Part shown: one piece after another, positions 51,590-60,474 of the stretch
Position numbering within the stretch: the stretch's first letter is position 1
How the letters are laid out: each line of letters starts with the position of its first letter
NCBI RefSeq assembly: GCF_016908295.1
Contig: NZ_JAFBDO010000003.1
Coordinates: 310,001 to 374,000, forward strand
Source: Thalassobacillus pellis
GTDB lineage: Bacteria; Bacillota; Bacilli; Bacillales; Halobacillaceae
Direction of reading: 5' to 3'
Length of the DNA: 64,000 bases
Made by a program: the position numbers and the translations under genes
The notes under the pieces: generated by a model
Seen by the model: only the letters and a program-made list of their open reading frames with translations
Told to the model about the DNA's origin: nothing
The model's database searches: none

Positions 51590-51768
51590 CGTCAGATAGC
51601 CCTCCATATAGTTTCCTATATGACAGTCCTGTGTTTTTTCAACAGCAGAACCAGCATGGAGAACATGAGATTCTCTCCGCTTCGGCAAATACCCCTTTTC
51701 GCAACGGTCGCGGGATCCCATTCTCCTCACGCTGCGTACTGATGGTGTTTGCACCTCTATCCTCACTT
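51590..51768 (-). promoter_or_regulatory. Lysine riboswitch (L-box) before dapA
   Basis: On the minus strand: GTGAGGATAGAGGTGC at the 5' end, then CATCAGTA, GGAGAATGG, AAAGGGG with GCCGAAG, a CTGCTGTTG...AACACAGGACTGTC block, and TATATGGAGGGCTATCTGAC closing P1. These are the canonical L-box elements in order. A candidate -10 box TACAAT lies at 51801-51806 with TTGAGA 15 nt upstream. The rest of the gap to 51948 is A/T-rich and shows nothing clear. Confidence 0.95.
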
Positions 51769-51948
51769 CAATGTAATGAAGTAAGAAAAATATTTAATTG
51801 ATTGTACTTTACCAGATATTTCTCTCAAATACAAGAGTTTTTTCTGGAAATCACTGTGAAAATTATGATTAAGACGAAGAACCGGCATAAAAAATGTAGT
51901 ACATGATAACTTGCTTTTTACTCATACTAGCAATGGGAGGTACAAGAT

Positions 51949-52869
51949 ATGAAAACCGTCATTGTTTTGCTGTTACTGATGTCACCAATGCTTGAATCAA
52001 ATAACTTAATACTTACACATGATGGGGAAGAGATTTATACCTCACCGCCTGAACAATTGCTTCCACATAATATCCTGTTTCCATTTATCGATCAACTCAA
52101 AATCGATAATGTAATAGGGCAAGTGCAAGAACAAGTTGCTAAAGCCCCGGTAGATGCAAAAATAGGGGAATCAGGAGAAATAGTCCCTGAACGGGTTGGA
52201 TATGAACTTCATAGAAAAAACTTCATGAGTAAATTATACAATTATCTATATGAGGGTGGAAAAAACAGGTTTGAGGTTCCTTTACTACCAATTCATCCTA
52301 AAGTGGACAGGGAATTGCTTGCCAATATCCGAACTCAGCAGATTGGCCATTATGTTACTTATTTCAATTCGCATAATAAAGAACGATCCCATAACATCAA
52401 ATTAGCAGCTAAAGGCATTGACAGTCATGTTGTCTTCCCGGGTGAAACATTTTCGTTCAATAAAGTTGTCGGAAAAAGAACGAAAGAGAAGGGGTATAAA
52501 CCAGCACCGGTAATTGTCAAAGGAGAAGTGACAGAGGGTATTGGCGGAGGAATTTGCCAGGTTTCTTCAACACTATATAATGCTGTCGATAATGCTGGGG
52601 TAAAAATTAAGGAAAGATACTCGCACAGTAAGCGTGTGCCTTATGTTCCTAAAGGCAGGGATGCGACTGTGAGCTGGTACGGCCCTGATTTCACTTTTAA
52701 AAATGATTATAATCAGCCCTTGCTGCTTCGGGCAAAAATTTATGGAGGGCAGCTCAGTGTGTCTGTCTATTCTTCAGATGTCATCGATTTTAATTCCCGT
52801 AAGATACCTGGAGCTTCAAAAAAACTGCCAGATGAGATTCACCTGGATTCTCATGATAATGGTTTTTAG
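51949..52869 (+). CDS. VanW family cell-envelope protein
   Basis: 306 residues. A short N-terminal hydrophobic segment (VIVLLLLMSPML) suggests export or anchoring. The VanW domain starts around residue 125 with HNIKLAAKGIDSHVVFPGETFSFNKVVGKRT and includes GEVTEGIGGGICQVSSTLYNAV, its most conserved part. The C-terminal region has a beta-rich segment with PYVPKGRDATVSWYGPDF. VanW is associated with glycopeptide-resistance clusters and with spore-former surface proteins, but no van gene is near and no enzymatic function is established. GGGAGG lies 9 nt before the ATG. Confidence 0.9.
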   Translation: MKTVIVLLLLMSPMLESNNLILTHDGEEIYTSPPEQLLPHNILFPFIDQLKIDNVIGQVQEQVAKAPVDAKIGESGEIVPERVGYELHRKNFMSKLYNYLYEGGKNRFEVPLLPIHPKVDRELLANIRTQQIGHYVTYFNSHNKERSHNIKLAAKGIDSHVVFPGETFSFNKVVGKRTKEKGYKPAPVIVKGEVTEGIGGGICQVSSTLYNAVDNAGVKIKERYSHSKRVPYVPKGRDATVSWYGPDFTFKNDYNQPLLLRAKIYGGQLSVSVYSSDVIDFNSRKIPGASKKLPDEIHLDSHDNGF

Positions 52870-52920
52870 GTTAATTGGTGAGGCGAAGCAAGACCTAATG
52901 AAAAAAGGAGGGAAATGTTT

Positions 52921-53091
52921 GTGGAATATAAATTTGCAGAATTGACGGAAGAACAAACCAGGAAGATAATGGAATTAGAAAGTGAATTAGGTCATATTTT
53001 GATTGCTTATGATAATGGAAGGCATGGATATGCTACATCTGACGAAAAAGTAGACTACTACACGCTGCTTCATGGAACAGTGGAAGAATAA
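52921..53091 (+). CDS. Small conserved-looking soluble protein (56 aa)
   Basis: GTG start 8-9 nt after GGAGG; an ATG two codons earlier is too close to it. The product reads EYKFAELTEEQTRKIMELES, then ELGHILIAYD, ending HGTVEE: one amphipathic helix, a short strand and a Tyr-rich end. It follows vanW by about 50 bp on the same strand, without a terminator, so it may be co-transcribed. The composition and ribosome site look like a real gene. I do not recognise the family. Confidence 0.65.
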   Translation: MEYKFAELTEEQTRKIMELESELGHILIAYDNGRHGYATSDEKVDYYTLLHGTVEE

Positions 53092-53179
53092 TTTTTACAG
53101 CATGCAGCACGAATCATTAAGTAAAGAAATCAAGCATAAAATTGATGGGTGAAAACTTTACTTTAAAGGAGACGTTGCC

Positions 53180-53986
53180 ATGCCTTATCTCGAGATTGAA
53201 AAAGGAATGCACCTCTTTTATGAAGATGAAGGGGAGGGCAAGCCCGTTATTTTTATCCATGGTGTCTGGATGAGCAGTCGTTTTTTTAAAAAACAGCTTC
53301 CATATTTTCGTGAAGGTTACCGAGTGCTCGCCCTCGATTTGAGGGGGCATGGCAAGTCGACACATGCCGACTCCGGACATACAGTCGCCAATTATGCCAA
53401 AGATTTAAACGTATTTATTCAGAAGCTAGGCTTAAAAGAAATTACCCTTGTCGGCTGGTCGATGGGAGCTTTCGTCATATGGGAGTATCTTCATCAATTC
53501 GGGGAACAGAATGTAAAAGCAACAGTTATCGTTGATGAGCTTGCTTCTGATTTTAAATGGCCGGACTTTGATATTGGAGCATTTGATCTTCCAGGATTGA
53601 CTGGTATGATGCAGGGGATACAAACGAATCAGGCAGAATTATTGAAAGGGTTTCTGCCATTAATGTTCAAAGAGGAAGTACCAGAAAGAGAGCTTAGCTG
53701 GATGCTTAAAGAGACATTGAGTGTGCCTGCATCAATAGCCAGTGCCATTCTCTTTGATCAGTCCATTATTGATTGCAGGCAGTATCTCGCTGCCATAAAT
53801 GTTCCGACATTGCTATGTTTTGGCAGGGAAGAAAAACTGATACCAGTAGCTGCAGGGGAGCATCTCCACCGTGAAATTCGAAACTCTACTTTGGAAATTT
53901 TTGAGGGTAGTTGTCATTGCCCGTTTTTGGAAGAGGCGGAGCGATTCAATCAGGTAGTTGATGGATTTATTCAATCGTTAGAGTGA
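53180..53986 (+). CDS. Alpha/beta-hydrolase (RsbQ/haloperoxidase-like fold)
   Basis: 268 residues. Oxyanion HG in PVIFIHGVWMSS, LDLRGHGKS strand-loop, nucleophile GWSMG (Ser), an Asp candidate in LCFGREEKLIPVAAGEH where the classical D/E would sit, and catalytic His in EGSCHCPFLEE. No signal peptide. AAAGGAG lies 8 nt before the ATG. It hydrolyses an unknown ester, amide or halide; it is a single gene. Confidence 0.87.
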   Translation: MPYLEIEKGMHLFYEDEGEGKPVIFIHGVWMSSRFFKKQLPYFREGYRVLALDLRGHGKSTHADSGHTVANYAKDLNVFIQKLGLKEITLVGWSMGAFVIWEYLHQFGEQNVKATVIVDELASDFKWPDFDIGAFDLPGLTGMMQGIQTNQAELLKGFLPLMFKEEVPERELSWMLKETLSVPASIASAILFDQSIIDCRQYLAAINVPTLLCFGREEKLIPVAAGEHLHREIRNSTLEIFEGSCHCPFLEEAERFNQVVDGFIQSLE

Positions 53987-54171
53987 GTAAATAGAAGCTA
54001 CGGTGTATCAATGATTTCGTTTTAATATTGAGAGTAACATTAGTTATCAAATAGTTCTTCACCAGCTATATCTAAAGGAGAAGTAATAGCTTACTGTTGG
54101 TTATGAAGGCAGGATGCTCGCTGATTAGTATACGCTCGCTCAGGAGTCGAATATGCTCGCCAGAAAGCTTA

Positions 54172-54264
54172 CCGGCGGATGCTTTCCGCGGACACTGGCT
54201 AAAGCTATGGTCAATAAGACCACTTCCAAGCTGATCTAAGGGGCGTTCCGCAGGCTTCACCGTC
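54172..54264. repeat. Dispersed palindromic repeat, family P (copy 2)
   Basis: ACCGGCGGATGCTTTCCGCGG, then CTAAAG, a GGTCAA stem, and GTTCCGCAGGCTTCACCGT parallel the copy at 34698. The surrounding 53987-54453 region carries no gene, only this repeat, a terminator and a fragment of the 121-bp repeat. Confidence 0.65.
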
Positions 54265-54344
54265 CCTCATTCGATTTTACAACTCACACTGCCGGGTCTT
54301 GAATCACCCGTTTTCCTAAGGAGCCCGCAGTCAAACCGAAAAAG

Positions 54345-54386
54345 GCCTTCACCTAACTGACACCAGCTAGGTGAAGGCTATTTATT
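54345..54386 (-). terminator. Terminator of the ridA gene
   Basis: Read leftward, GCCTTCACCTA pairs perfectly with TAGGTGAAGGC, then CTTTTT. Confidence 0.87.
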
Positions 54387-54409
54387 ATGTTATCCTGAGA
54401 CAGATTAAG

Positions 54410-54444
54410 CTTGTCGGGGGTGAGCAAGGCGCTTGCGCTTTTGA
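54410..54444. repeat. Fragment of the 121-bp repeat family
   Basis: TTGTCGGGGGTGAGCAAGGC followed by GCTTGCGCTTTTG matches the junction of the 121-bp unit found at 10821 and 31829. A more decayed piece (GGATGAGCAAG...TTTTGTTCCATCCAG) lies at 56258-56294. Confidence 0.75.
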
Positions 54445-54453
54445 TCTATCCCC

Positions 54454-54834
54454 TTATGATTTTACCGCAATTGCTTCGATTTCTACCTTTGCCCCTTTTG
54501 GCAGTCTGCCTACTTCAACAGCAGCTCTTGCCGGGAAAGGTTCACTTAAAAAGCTGGCATATACGTCGTTTACAACCTTGAAGTCATCCATGTTATCAAG
54601 GTAGATGCTGGCCTTTGCAATATGCTTGTAAGAAAGACCTGCTTCCGATAAAATGGCACCTATATTTTTCATTACCTGTTCCGCTTGTTCCTTCACGTTA
54701 TCGGATACAAATTCCATCGTATTAGGATCGAGGGGGATTTGTCCGGAAATGAAAATCAGGTTTCCCACATCTGCTGCCTGGGAATATGGGCCGATAGCAG
54801 CTGGGGCTTTGTCTGTAGCGATAGGTTTGAACAT
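54454..54834 (-). CDS. ridA: RidA-family enamine/imine deaminase
   Basis: 126 residues. Family marks: APAAIGPYSQAADVGNLIFISGQIPLDP, NIGAILSEAGLSYKHIAKASIYL, and the active-site Arg in FPARAAVEVGRLPKGAKVEIEAIA. It hydrolyses reactive 2-aminoacrylate and related enamines formed by PLP enzymes, protecting amino-acid metabolism in the cytosol. AGGAG lies 8 nt before the ATG at 54834; a GTG three codons upstream overlaps that site. It is monocistronic with its own terminator. Confidence 0.94.
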   Translation of the reverse strand: MFKPIATDKAPAAIGPYSQAADVGNLIFISGQIPLDPNTMEFVSDNVKEQAEQVMKNIGAILSEAGLSYKHIAKASIYLDNMDDFKVVNDVYASFLSEPFPARAAVEVGRLPKGAKVEIEAIAVKS

Positions 54835-54958
54835 GGGTTTCACTCCTAATTATTAGTGTCATACCTATCCTAACATGACTGTTTATACTCCTGAAATTGA
54901 TATAAATTCTTTTTATCGGGAATACAGCTTACATACAATATCCAGGAAGTGAATCGAA

Positions 54959-56167
54959 ATGCCATCACAAAGAACATTCGCCAATGAAAAACAAGGCTAT
55001 TCCACAAATGACAAGGCTTTTTGGCAGGCCCTTATCGCGCTTACCGTAGCTTCGATCATGACTTTTTCCAATATCTATATGATTCAGCCGATTCTTCCCC
55101 TTTTTTCCCGTCAATTTGATGTATCACCAACCGCATCCAGCCTGCTGGTTTCGTTGACGATATTATCATTGATAATCGGATTATTATTTTTTGGACTGAT
55201 TTCTGATCGTTGGGGCAGGGGCTGGCTGATGAAAGCGACCATTCTTGGATCAATGCTGCCACTTTTGGCAATGATTTTTGCGCAGTCTTTCAGTCAGTTG
55301 CTGGTACTCCGGTTTATTCAAGGTTTTTTTGTGGCAGGATTACCTGCTGCTGCAATCGCATATATAGGAGAAGAATTTGAAGAACGAAGTGTCAGAATAG
55401 GTATTGCTTTTTATATCGCAAGTAATGCAGTTGGGGGGATGTTTGGCAGAGTTTTCGTCGGGTACCTGACAGATGTTACTTCCTGGCAGACGGCATTGGG
55501 GCTGTTGTTCGGCATAGAGGTGATTTTCTTTGTGGCGTTTATGAGTCTATTGCCAAAATCCAGAAACTTTGTAACAAGTGAACTTCCAATTAAAGAAGAT
55601 TTGACAATGATGTTCATTCATTTGAAAAATAAAAACCTCATTCCGGCTTTTTACATGGGGGTTGTCATCCAACTTATCTTTACAGGAATATGGACTTACT
55701 TGCCCTTTTATCTGAACGGCGAGCCTTTCACGTTAACGATTGGATCGATTACACTTGCGTATTTCGCTTATGGGCTTGGCATGCTCAGTTCGCCTATTGC
55801 CAGCAAACTTTCCTTGTCATTTGGAATAGATAAAATTGTTACAATCAATGTTTGTTTAATGTTTATCGGTTTAATGATGACTGCTGTACCATCCGTTACG
55901 GTCATTTATCTAGGCTTGGGAATATTGTGTCTAGGGTTTTTCGTCGTCCATTCCATGATTGCGTCATGTGTGAACCAACAGGCCAGGCATCATAAAGGGG
56001 GAGCATCAAGCTTATATCTTGTCAGCTATTACATTGGTGTCGCAGGTGGCGGTACGCTGACGGGATTTCTATGGGATTTTCTTGGTTGGTACGGTGTCCT
56101 CATATTATCACTCCTTATAATTCCTGGGCTTATATGGGGGAAATCCACTTATCTGAAAGCCTCCTGA
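54959..56167 (+). CDS. MFS transporter, YnfM-like drug/metabolite exporter family
   Basis: 402 residues, twelve spans. The loop 2-3 signature reads LFFGLISDRWGRGWLMK, and the span 5 region contains AIAYIGEEFEERSVRIGIAFYIASNAVGGMFGRVF, a motif of YnfM-type MFS exporters. The second half repeat begins near DLTMMFIHLKNKNLIPAF. It uses the proton gradient to export an unknown small molecule. AGGAAGTG precedes the ATG. It is a single gene with a terminator after it. Confidence 0.87.
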   Translation: MPSQRTFANEKQGYSTNDKAFWQALIALTVASIMTFSNIYMIQPILPLFSRQFDVSPTASSLLVSLTILSLIIGLLFFGLISDRWGRGWLMKATILGSMLPLLAMIFAQSFSQLLVLRFIQGFFVAGLPAAAIAYIGEEFEERSVRIGIAFYIASNAVGGMFGRVFVGYLTDVTSWQTALGLLFGIEVIFFVAFMSLLPKSRNFVTSELPIKEDLTMMFIHLKNKNLIPAFYMGVVIQLIFTGIWTYLPFYLNGEPFTLTIGSITLAYFAYGLGMLSSPIASKLSLSFGIDKIVTINVCLMFIGLMMTAVPSVTVIYLGLGILCLGFFVVHSMIASCVNQQARHHKGGASSLYLVSYYIGVAGGGTLTGFLWDFLGWYGVLILSLLIIPGLIWGKSTYLKAS

Positions 56168-56216
56168 CTATTACTATTTCCCGGGAAATTTGTCTAATCT
56201 AATCGAACGTCTCTGT

Positions 56217-56250
56217 AATAGCGTCCACTAGGGCGCTATATTTTTATTAG
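56217..56250 (+). terminator. Terminator after the MFS gene
   Basis: ATAGCGTCC pairs with GGCGCTAT around ACTA, followed by ATTTTTATT. Confidence 0.82.
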
Positions 56251-56317
56251 TTTCAGTGGATGAGCAAGTCGTTTAGCGTTTTTGTTCCATCCAGACCCGG
56301 TGCTTGTGCTCTGGCTC

Positions 56318-56500
56318 TCAGGTTTTCTGTGAGCTTCTTTTTTCTCTCACTTCTTCAATATAAAGAAGAATAAAAGGAGAGATTGTCAGCCAAACAAGAA
56401 GTATAAACAGAAAGAGTTTTGCTACCCATCCCAGCAATAATAAGACAGAGAGGAAAAATAAAACAAGTAGTGCAAGCGGAACAATATATGCCAGGATCAT
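56318..56500 (-). CDS. Small two-span membrane protein (60 aa)
   Basis: MILAYIVPLALLVLFFLSVLLLLGWVAKLFLFILLVWLTISPFILLYIEEVREKRSSQKT: nearly all hydrophobic, with two spans and a basic tail. GGAGGAG lies 5-6 nt before the ATG at 56500; a longer frame upstream lacks a site. It diverges from the gerA-type operon, so its promoter is back to back with that operon. Family not recognised. Confidence 0.6.
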   Translation of the reverse strand: MILAYIVPLALLVLFFLSVLLLLGWVAKLFLFILLVWLTISPFILLYIEEVREKRSSQKT

Positions 56501-56613
56501 TTTCTCTCCTCCTTCAGAAATTATGTTATTTATCTTGCCCATTAAAAGAATAACTTATAATCCTCAGGGCAAGAATAGAGATTAGAAGAGTTTCTTCAAT
56601 GAGGAGTATTCGT

Positions 56614-58104
56614 ATGGTACGGGAGAGAAGAAGTAGAAATCAATCAAATAGCAATCAGGGGAATGTTCATTCCTTTTATAAAGCATTAAAAGAGTCGAAT
56701 GACTTTGAAATTTATACACTTACAGGAAAAACGAGTTGTGTCATTTCCTATTTAAGCACCATTAGCGAAATCAAAACATTAAATGAATCAATTCTTCCAA
56801 CACTAAAAGGAAAAGAATTTCAAAGTTTAGAGGAAATAAAAGCAAACATCCCAGTTGAAAATATAAGGATTTCGGAAAAGGCGGAAGACATCAAAGATAG
56901 AGTGCTGAACGGGCATATTGCCATACAAATGTCTCAAAAAGATAAACAGGCACTTCTGATACCAGCCTTTTCCACGAAAGGCAGAAAAGTCGGGATACCT
57001 GAAGTGGAATTCAGTGTGGTTGGACCGAAGGAAGCGTTTGTGGAGTCGTTGGAGGTAAATGTTAACCTGATTAGAAAACGTCTTCATACTCCAAATCTTA
57101 TCATGAAAGAAGTCAAAGTTGGGACAGTTACTAGTACACGTGTTGCAGTTTTATATATTGATGGAATCGCTAATCCGAAAAACGTGCAGACAGTCATTCA
57201 ACGGTTAAAAGATATAGATTACGACCAGATTATAGACAGTTCATTTGTAACACAAATGATTGCGGATAATTCAAATTCTCCTTTTCCGCAATTATTAGAT
57301 ACAGAACGACCGGACCGGGTAACTGAAGCGCTTGTGGAGGGGAAAGTTTCTGTACTTGTTGACGGCTCTCCTCACGCCTTAACATGCCCGACAACGATTG
57401 TAGAATTTTTTGCGGCATCCGATGACTATTTTCTGCCTTGGCATTTGGCCACTGTTTTTCGGCTGATCAGGCTGTTTGCCGTAATATTTTCCGTGTTAAG
57501 TACACCATTATATGTGGCTATTCTGACACATCATCATGAAATGATACCAGAAGAGCTTTTGGCTACCATCATTTCATCGCGTGCTGATATCCCTTTTCCG
57601 CCAATACTTGAGGTAATCATTCTCGAACTTGCGATTGAATTACTTCGGGAGGCAGGAGCAAGGCTTCCTGCTAAGATCGGTCAAACAATCGGTATTGTGG
57701 GGGGTATCGTTATTGGGACGGCAGCAGTTGACGCCGGACTGACGAGTAATGTTCTTTTGATTATTGTTGCTTTAAGCGCGCTGGCATCATTTACTACACC
57801 AGTTTATCAAATTGGTAACACTATAAGGTTAATACGTTTTCCGTTTATTATAGGGGCCCAGATGTGGGGGTTAGTAGGTGTTTCTATGGTAATGGTTTTC
57901 TACATCGGGCACTTGATCAAGCTTACATCAATTGGGAACCCGTTTTTTGCACCACTCTATCCTCTTCGTTTTACAGATTTGAAAGATGCGTTCATCCGTT
58001 TACCGTTTGATAAGCAATCCAAACGTCCGGTTCAGACACGTCCAGTGGAATCGACCCGTTTTGATCCTAGAGAAACCAATAAAAAGAGGGATATTGATGA
58101 ATAA
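56614..58104 (+). CDS. Spore germinant receptor subunit, GerAA type
   Basis: 496 residues from ATG 56614, 7 nt after GAGGAG. Soluble N-terminal domain of about 280 residues (DFEIYTLTGKTSCVISYLSTISEI, then VAVLYIDGIANPKNVQTVIQRL and DRVTEALVEGKVSVLVDGSPHALTCPTT), followed by about five spans including RLFAVIFSVLSTPLYVAILTHHHEMIPEELLATI. The tail is positively charged. With GerB and GerC subunits it forms the inner-spore-membrane receptor that responds to amino acids or sugars. A possible sigma-G -35 box, GAATA, lies at 56548 but its -10 partner is weak. Confidence 0.95.
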   Translation: MVRERRSRNQSNSNQGNVHSFYKALKESNDFEIYTLTGKTSCVISYLSTISEIKTLNESILPTLKGKEFQSLEEIKANIPVENIRISEKAEDIKDRVLNGHIAIQMSQKDKQALLIPAFSTKGRKVGIPEVEFSVVGPKEAFVESLEVNVNLIRKRLHTPNLIMKEVKVGTVTSTRVAVLYIDGIANPKNVQTVIQRLKDIDYDQIIDSSFVTQMIADNSNSPFPQLLDTERPDRVTEALVEGKVSVLVDGSPHALTCPTTIVEFFAASDDYFLPWHLATVFRLIRLFAVIFSVLSTPLYVAILTHHHEMIPEELLATIISSRADIPFPPILEVIILELAIELLREAGARLPAKIGQTIGIVGGIVIGTAAVDAGLTSNVLLIIVALSALASFTTPVYQIGNTIRLIRFPFIIGAQMWGLVGVSMVMVFYIGHLIKLTSIGNPFFAPLYPLRFTDLKDAFIRLPFDKQSKRPVQTRPVESTRFDPRETNKKRDIDE

Positions 58105-59212
58105 AATTACACGCTCGCAGCCAGATGCGAATGTGCCTGAAAATTTGTTGGTTACTCCACTTTTTGCCTTATTCCTGATTAACGCGATGCAAGTTGGAGT
58201 GGGTATCCTCGGTTTTGAAAGTTACATTGCAAAAGACGCAGGTTATGATTCCTGGCTCAGCATTTTAATTGCCGGGGCTGGAATCCATTTGCTGCTGTGG
58301 ATGATTTATCAAATCTTGCATGACACCAATGGGGATATCGTTTCTGTACACAGAGAGGTTTTCGGTAAATATTTGGGAGGGTTTCTCAGTTTCATATTCA
58401 GTATATATTTATTTTTACTGTCACTGGTGGTTTTCAGGACATTTATAGAAGTAATTCAAGTATGGATTTTTCCACGCCTGCAGCTTTGGTTTTTCACGGC
58501 TGTCACTCTTTTACTTATTTTTTACCTTGTCCATGGAGGTTTTCGACTAATAACTGGTCTTTGTGTAATTAGTGTATTGCTGACGCTTCCATTGTTATTG
58601 TTGAAATTTTTCCCTATACAGGCAGGGGTAGTGACCAATCTGTATCCCCATATTGACCATAGTATATTGGAACTGCTGAAAGCTGCCAAGACCAGTGTGC
58701 TTGGTTTTTTAGGAATCGAGCTGCTATTTGTTTTTTATCCTTTTATAAAGAATCCAAATAATTCAAAGAAATGGGCGCATTACGGAGTGTTTTTGACGAT
58801 TTGTATTTATATGGTAAGTGCCCTTGCCTCTTTCATCTATTTTAGTGAAAAGCAATTAGAGCAAGTAACATGGGCGACTATTTCTTTATGGAAAATAGTG
58901 GAATTTCCTTTTATAGAAAGATTCGAATATATCGGTGTAGCTATATGGCTTTATGTTGTTATACCCAACATCTGTCTCGCGCTTTGGGCAGCGAGCAGGA
59001 TACCAAAACGGATATTTAAAGTGAAACAGATCTATGCAGTAGCTTGTTATTGTGTTCTTCTTTATATAGGATCTATCTTGTTGAATGAACGTCGGGAATT
59101 GGAATTCCTGAATACGTTTGCCAACTGGATCGGGTTTTATATCCTGATGTATATTCCTGTACTATTTCTATTAAAAAAACTGCGAGGGATAAGGAGAAAA
59201 GCCGATGAATAG
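58097..59212 (+). CDS. Spore germinant receptor subunit, GerAB type
   Basis: 371 residues, ten spans, a member of the amino-acid/polyamine/choline transporter-like superfamily. Visible are LLVTPLFALFLINAMQVGVGILGFESYIAKDAGYDSWLS and SVLGFLGIELLFVFYPF. GerB subunits carry the germinant-binding site. The ATG at 58097 overlaps the end of the GerA gene by 8 bp; the frame is open 37 codons further upstream within GerA. It belongs to a tight A-B-C operon with the next gene overlapping by 8 bp. Confidence 0.93.
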   Translation: MNKITRSQPDANVPENLLVTPLFALFLINAMQVGVGILGFESYIAKDAGYDSWLSILIAGAGIHLLLWMIYQILHDTNGDIVSVHREVFGKYLGGFLSFIFSIYLFLLSLVVFRTFIEVIQVWIFPRLQLWFFTAVTLLLIFYLVHGGFRLITGLCVISVLLTLPLLLLKFFPIQAGVVTNLYPHIDHSILELLKAAKTSVLGFLGIELLFVFYPFIKNPNNSKKWAHYGVFLTICIYMVSALASFIYFSEKQLEQVTWATISLWKIVEFPFIERFEYIGVAIWLYVVIPNICLALWAASRIPKRIFKVKQIYAVACYCVLLYIGSILLNERRELEFLNTFANWIGFYILMYIPVLFLLKKLRGIRRKADE

Positions 59213-60290
59213 ATTATATTTACTTTTTATCGTCAGCTTTATGCTTATTCTCAGCGGCTGTGCTTATTCCTACAGTGTCGAGGATCGTAACATTATACAG
59301 ATTGCGGGTTATGATTATGTAGATGAGGATCGGATAAAAGCAACTGTTTCTATTCCACAATTCGGTCGAGGGGAAAAGAAAGGTACATCCACCGAACTTA
59401 CTAAATCGGCTGTCGGCAAGTCAGTAAAAGAAGTACACGAAGGTATCCAGCGTAAATTATCCAAACCTATTTCCATTGGGAAACTGGAACTATCCATTTA
59501 TGGTGAAGAGCTTGCCCGAAATGGGCTGGAGGAGATAATTGACGTATTAAGTCGTGAGCCAGAGATTGGAAGAAATATCTTACTGGCTATAGCGGATGGT
59601 AAAGCTTCGGATATAATAGAAACCCAGTATAGTAAAAGGGAGGATACTGCCAAGTTTGTAACAGGAATGATCAAGCAGAACACAATGCACAGCAACTTTC
59701 CGGACACCAATTTGCATAAGTTTCTATTTGCCTTTTATGCCCAAGGAATGGATGCATACTTACCATTGGTAAAGAGTGAAGGTGATGATGTGAAGCTGGA
59801 AGGAATCGCATTTTTCAAAGCTGGGAAGTTCGTTCATACGGTTCCTTTTGACAAAAGTTTTATATTTAAATCCCTGGTTCAAAATTTCAAAAAGGGAACA
59901 AAAGGAATTGACTTTAAAGGCGAGCATGTTGTATTGGAGAATATTGGTTCACAAGTCACTTATCGGGTTGAGGGTACCAGGACAAATCCAGTCTTTAAAA
60001 TAAATATCAAGATGAACGGTTTTGTCAATGAAGTAGAGAATATTCACCTTAAATTAAAGGGGAAAGTAGTTCAGGACATCGAAAAGGAATTTGAAAAGCA
60101 TTTAAAGCGCGAATCGGAAGCTATGATAAGCAAATTTCAGGAAATAGGAATCGATCCGTTGGGATTAGGGAATGAGCTGAAAAATCGCCGAGGGAAGTTC
60201 AGTAAACGAGAATGGAAAGAAATGTATCCAAGAATACCTATAAAAATCAAGGTGGATGCAGAAATAATTGAATCCGGTATATCAGCATAG
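59205..60290 (+). CDS. Spore germinant receptor subunit, GerAC-type lipoprotein
   Basis: 361 residues with lipoprotein signal MNRLYLLFIVSFMLILSGC (lipobox LSGC). The three-domain GerC fold follows: EDRNIIQIAGYDYVDEDRIKATVSIP, VHEGIQRKLSKPISIGKLELSIYGEELARNGL and a C-terminal helical region ending IPIKIKVDAEI. Lipid attachment anchors it on the outer face of the spore inner membrane. AAGGAG precedes the ATG. A terminator follows at 60295, so the operon is three genes. Confidence 0.95.
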   Translation: MNRLYLLFIVSFMLILSGCAYSYSVEDRNIIQIAGYDYVDEDRIKATVSIPQFGRGEKKGTSTELTKSAVGKSVKEVHEGIQRKLSKPISIGKLELSIYGEELARNGLEEIIDVLSREPEIGRNILLAIADGKASDIIETQYSKREDTAKFVTGMIKQNTMHSNFPDTNLHKFLFAFYAQGMDAYLPLVKSEGDDVKLEGIAFFKAGKFVHTVPFDKSFIFKSLVQNFKKGTKGIDFKGEHVVLENIGSQVTYRVEGTRTNPVFKINIKMNGFVNEVENIHLKLKGKVVQDIEKEFEKHLKRESEAMISKFQEIGIDPLGLGNELKNRRGKFSKREWKEMYPRIPIKIKVDAEIIESGISA

Positions 60291-60294
60291 GTGA

Positions 60295-60337
60295 TGCCTG
60301 GACCTCCATTAAGTGGAAGTTCCAGGTATCTTTTTGT
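60295..60337 (+). terminator. Terminator of the gerA-type operon
   Basis: ATGCCTGGACCTCCA pairs with TGGAAGTTCCAGGTAT around TTAAG (one bulge), then CTTTTTG. Confidence 0.82.
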
Positions 60338-60360
60338 TTTCAGAAAATTCCAAAATGATG

Positions 60361-60389
60361 TTGACTTTTAAAGGTTTTAAAGGTAGATT
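60361..60389 (+). promoter_or_regulatory. Candidate promoter of the PaaK-like gene
   Basis: TTGACT, 17-nt spacer, TAGATT, 85 bp before the start codon. The -10 is only a moderate match. Confidence 0.45.
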
Positions 60390-60474
60390 TAGTGTTAAAT
60401 AACATTAAAATTACATATCGTTAAAAATCCGTCACAGTTAATTGGTGTTATTAAAAAACTGGGAGGAGATACTG

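Noticed and set aside
54072-54260. 62-codon leftward frame near the dispersed repeat
   Set aside because: It lies within the palindromic repeat, has no ribosome site and shows no protein-like composition.
57986-58096. 37-codon N-terminal extension of the GerAB-type subunit
   Set aside because: It lies fully within the GerA gene, has no ribosome site, and GerB proteins start close to the first membrane span.
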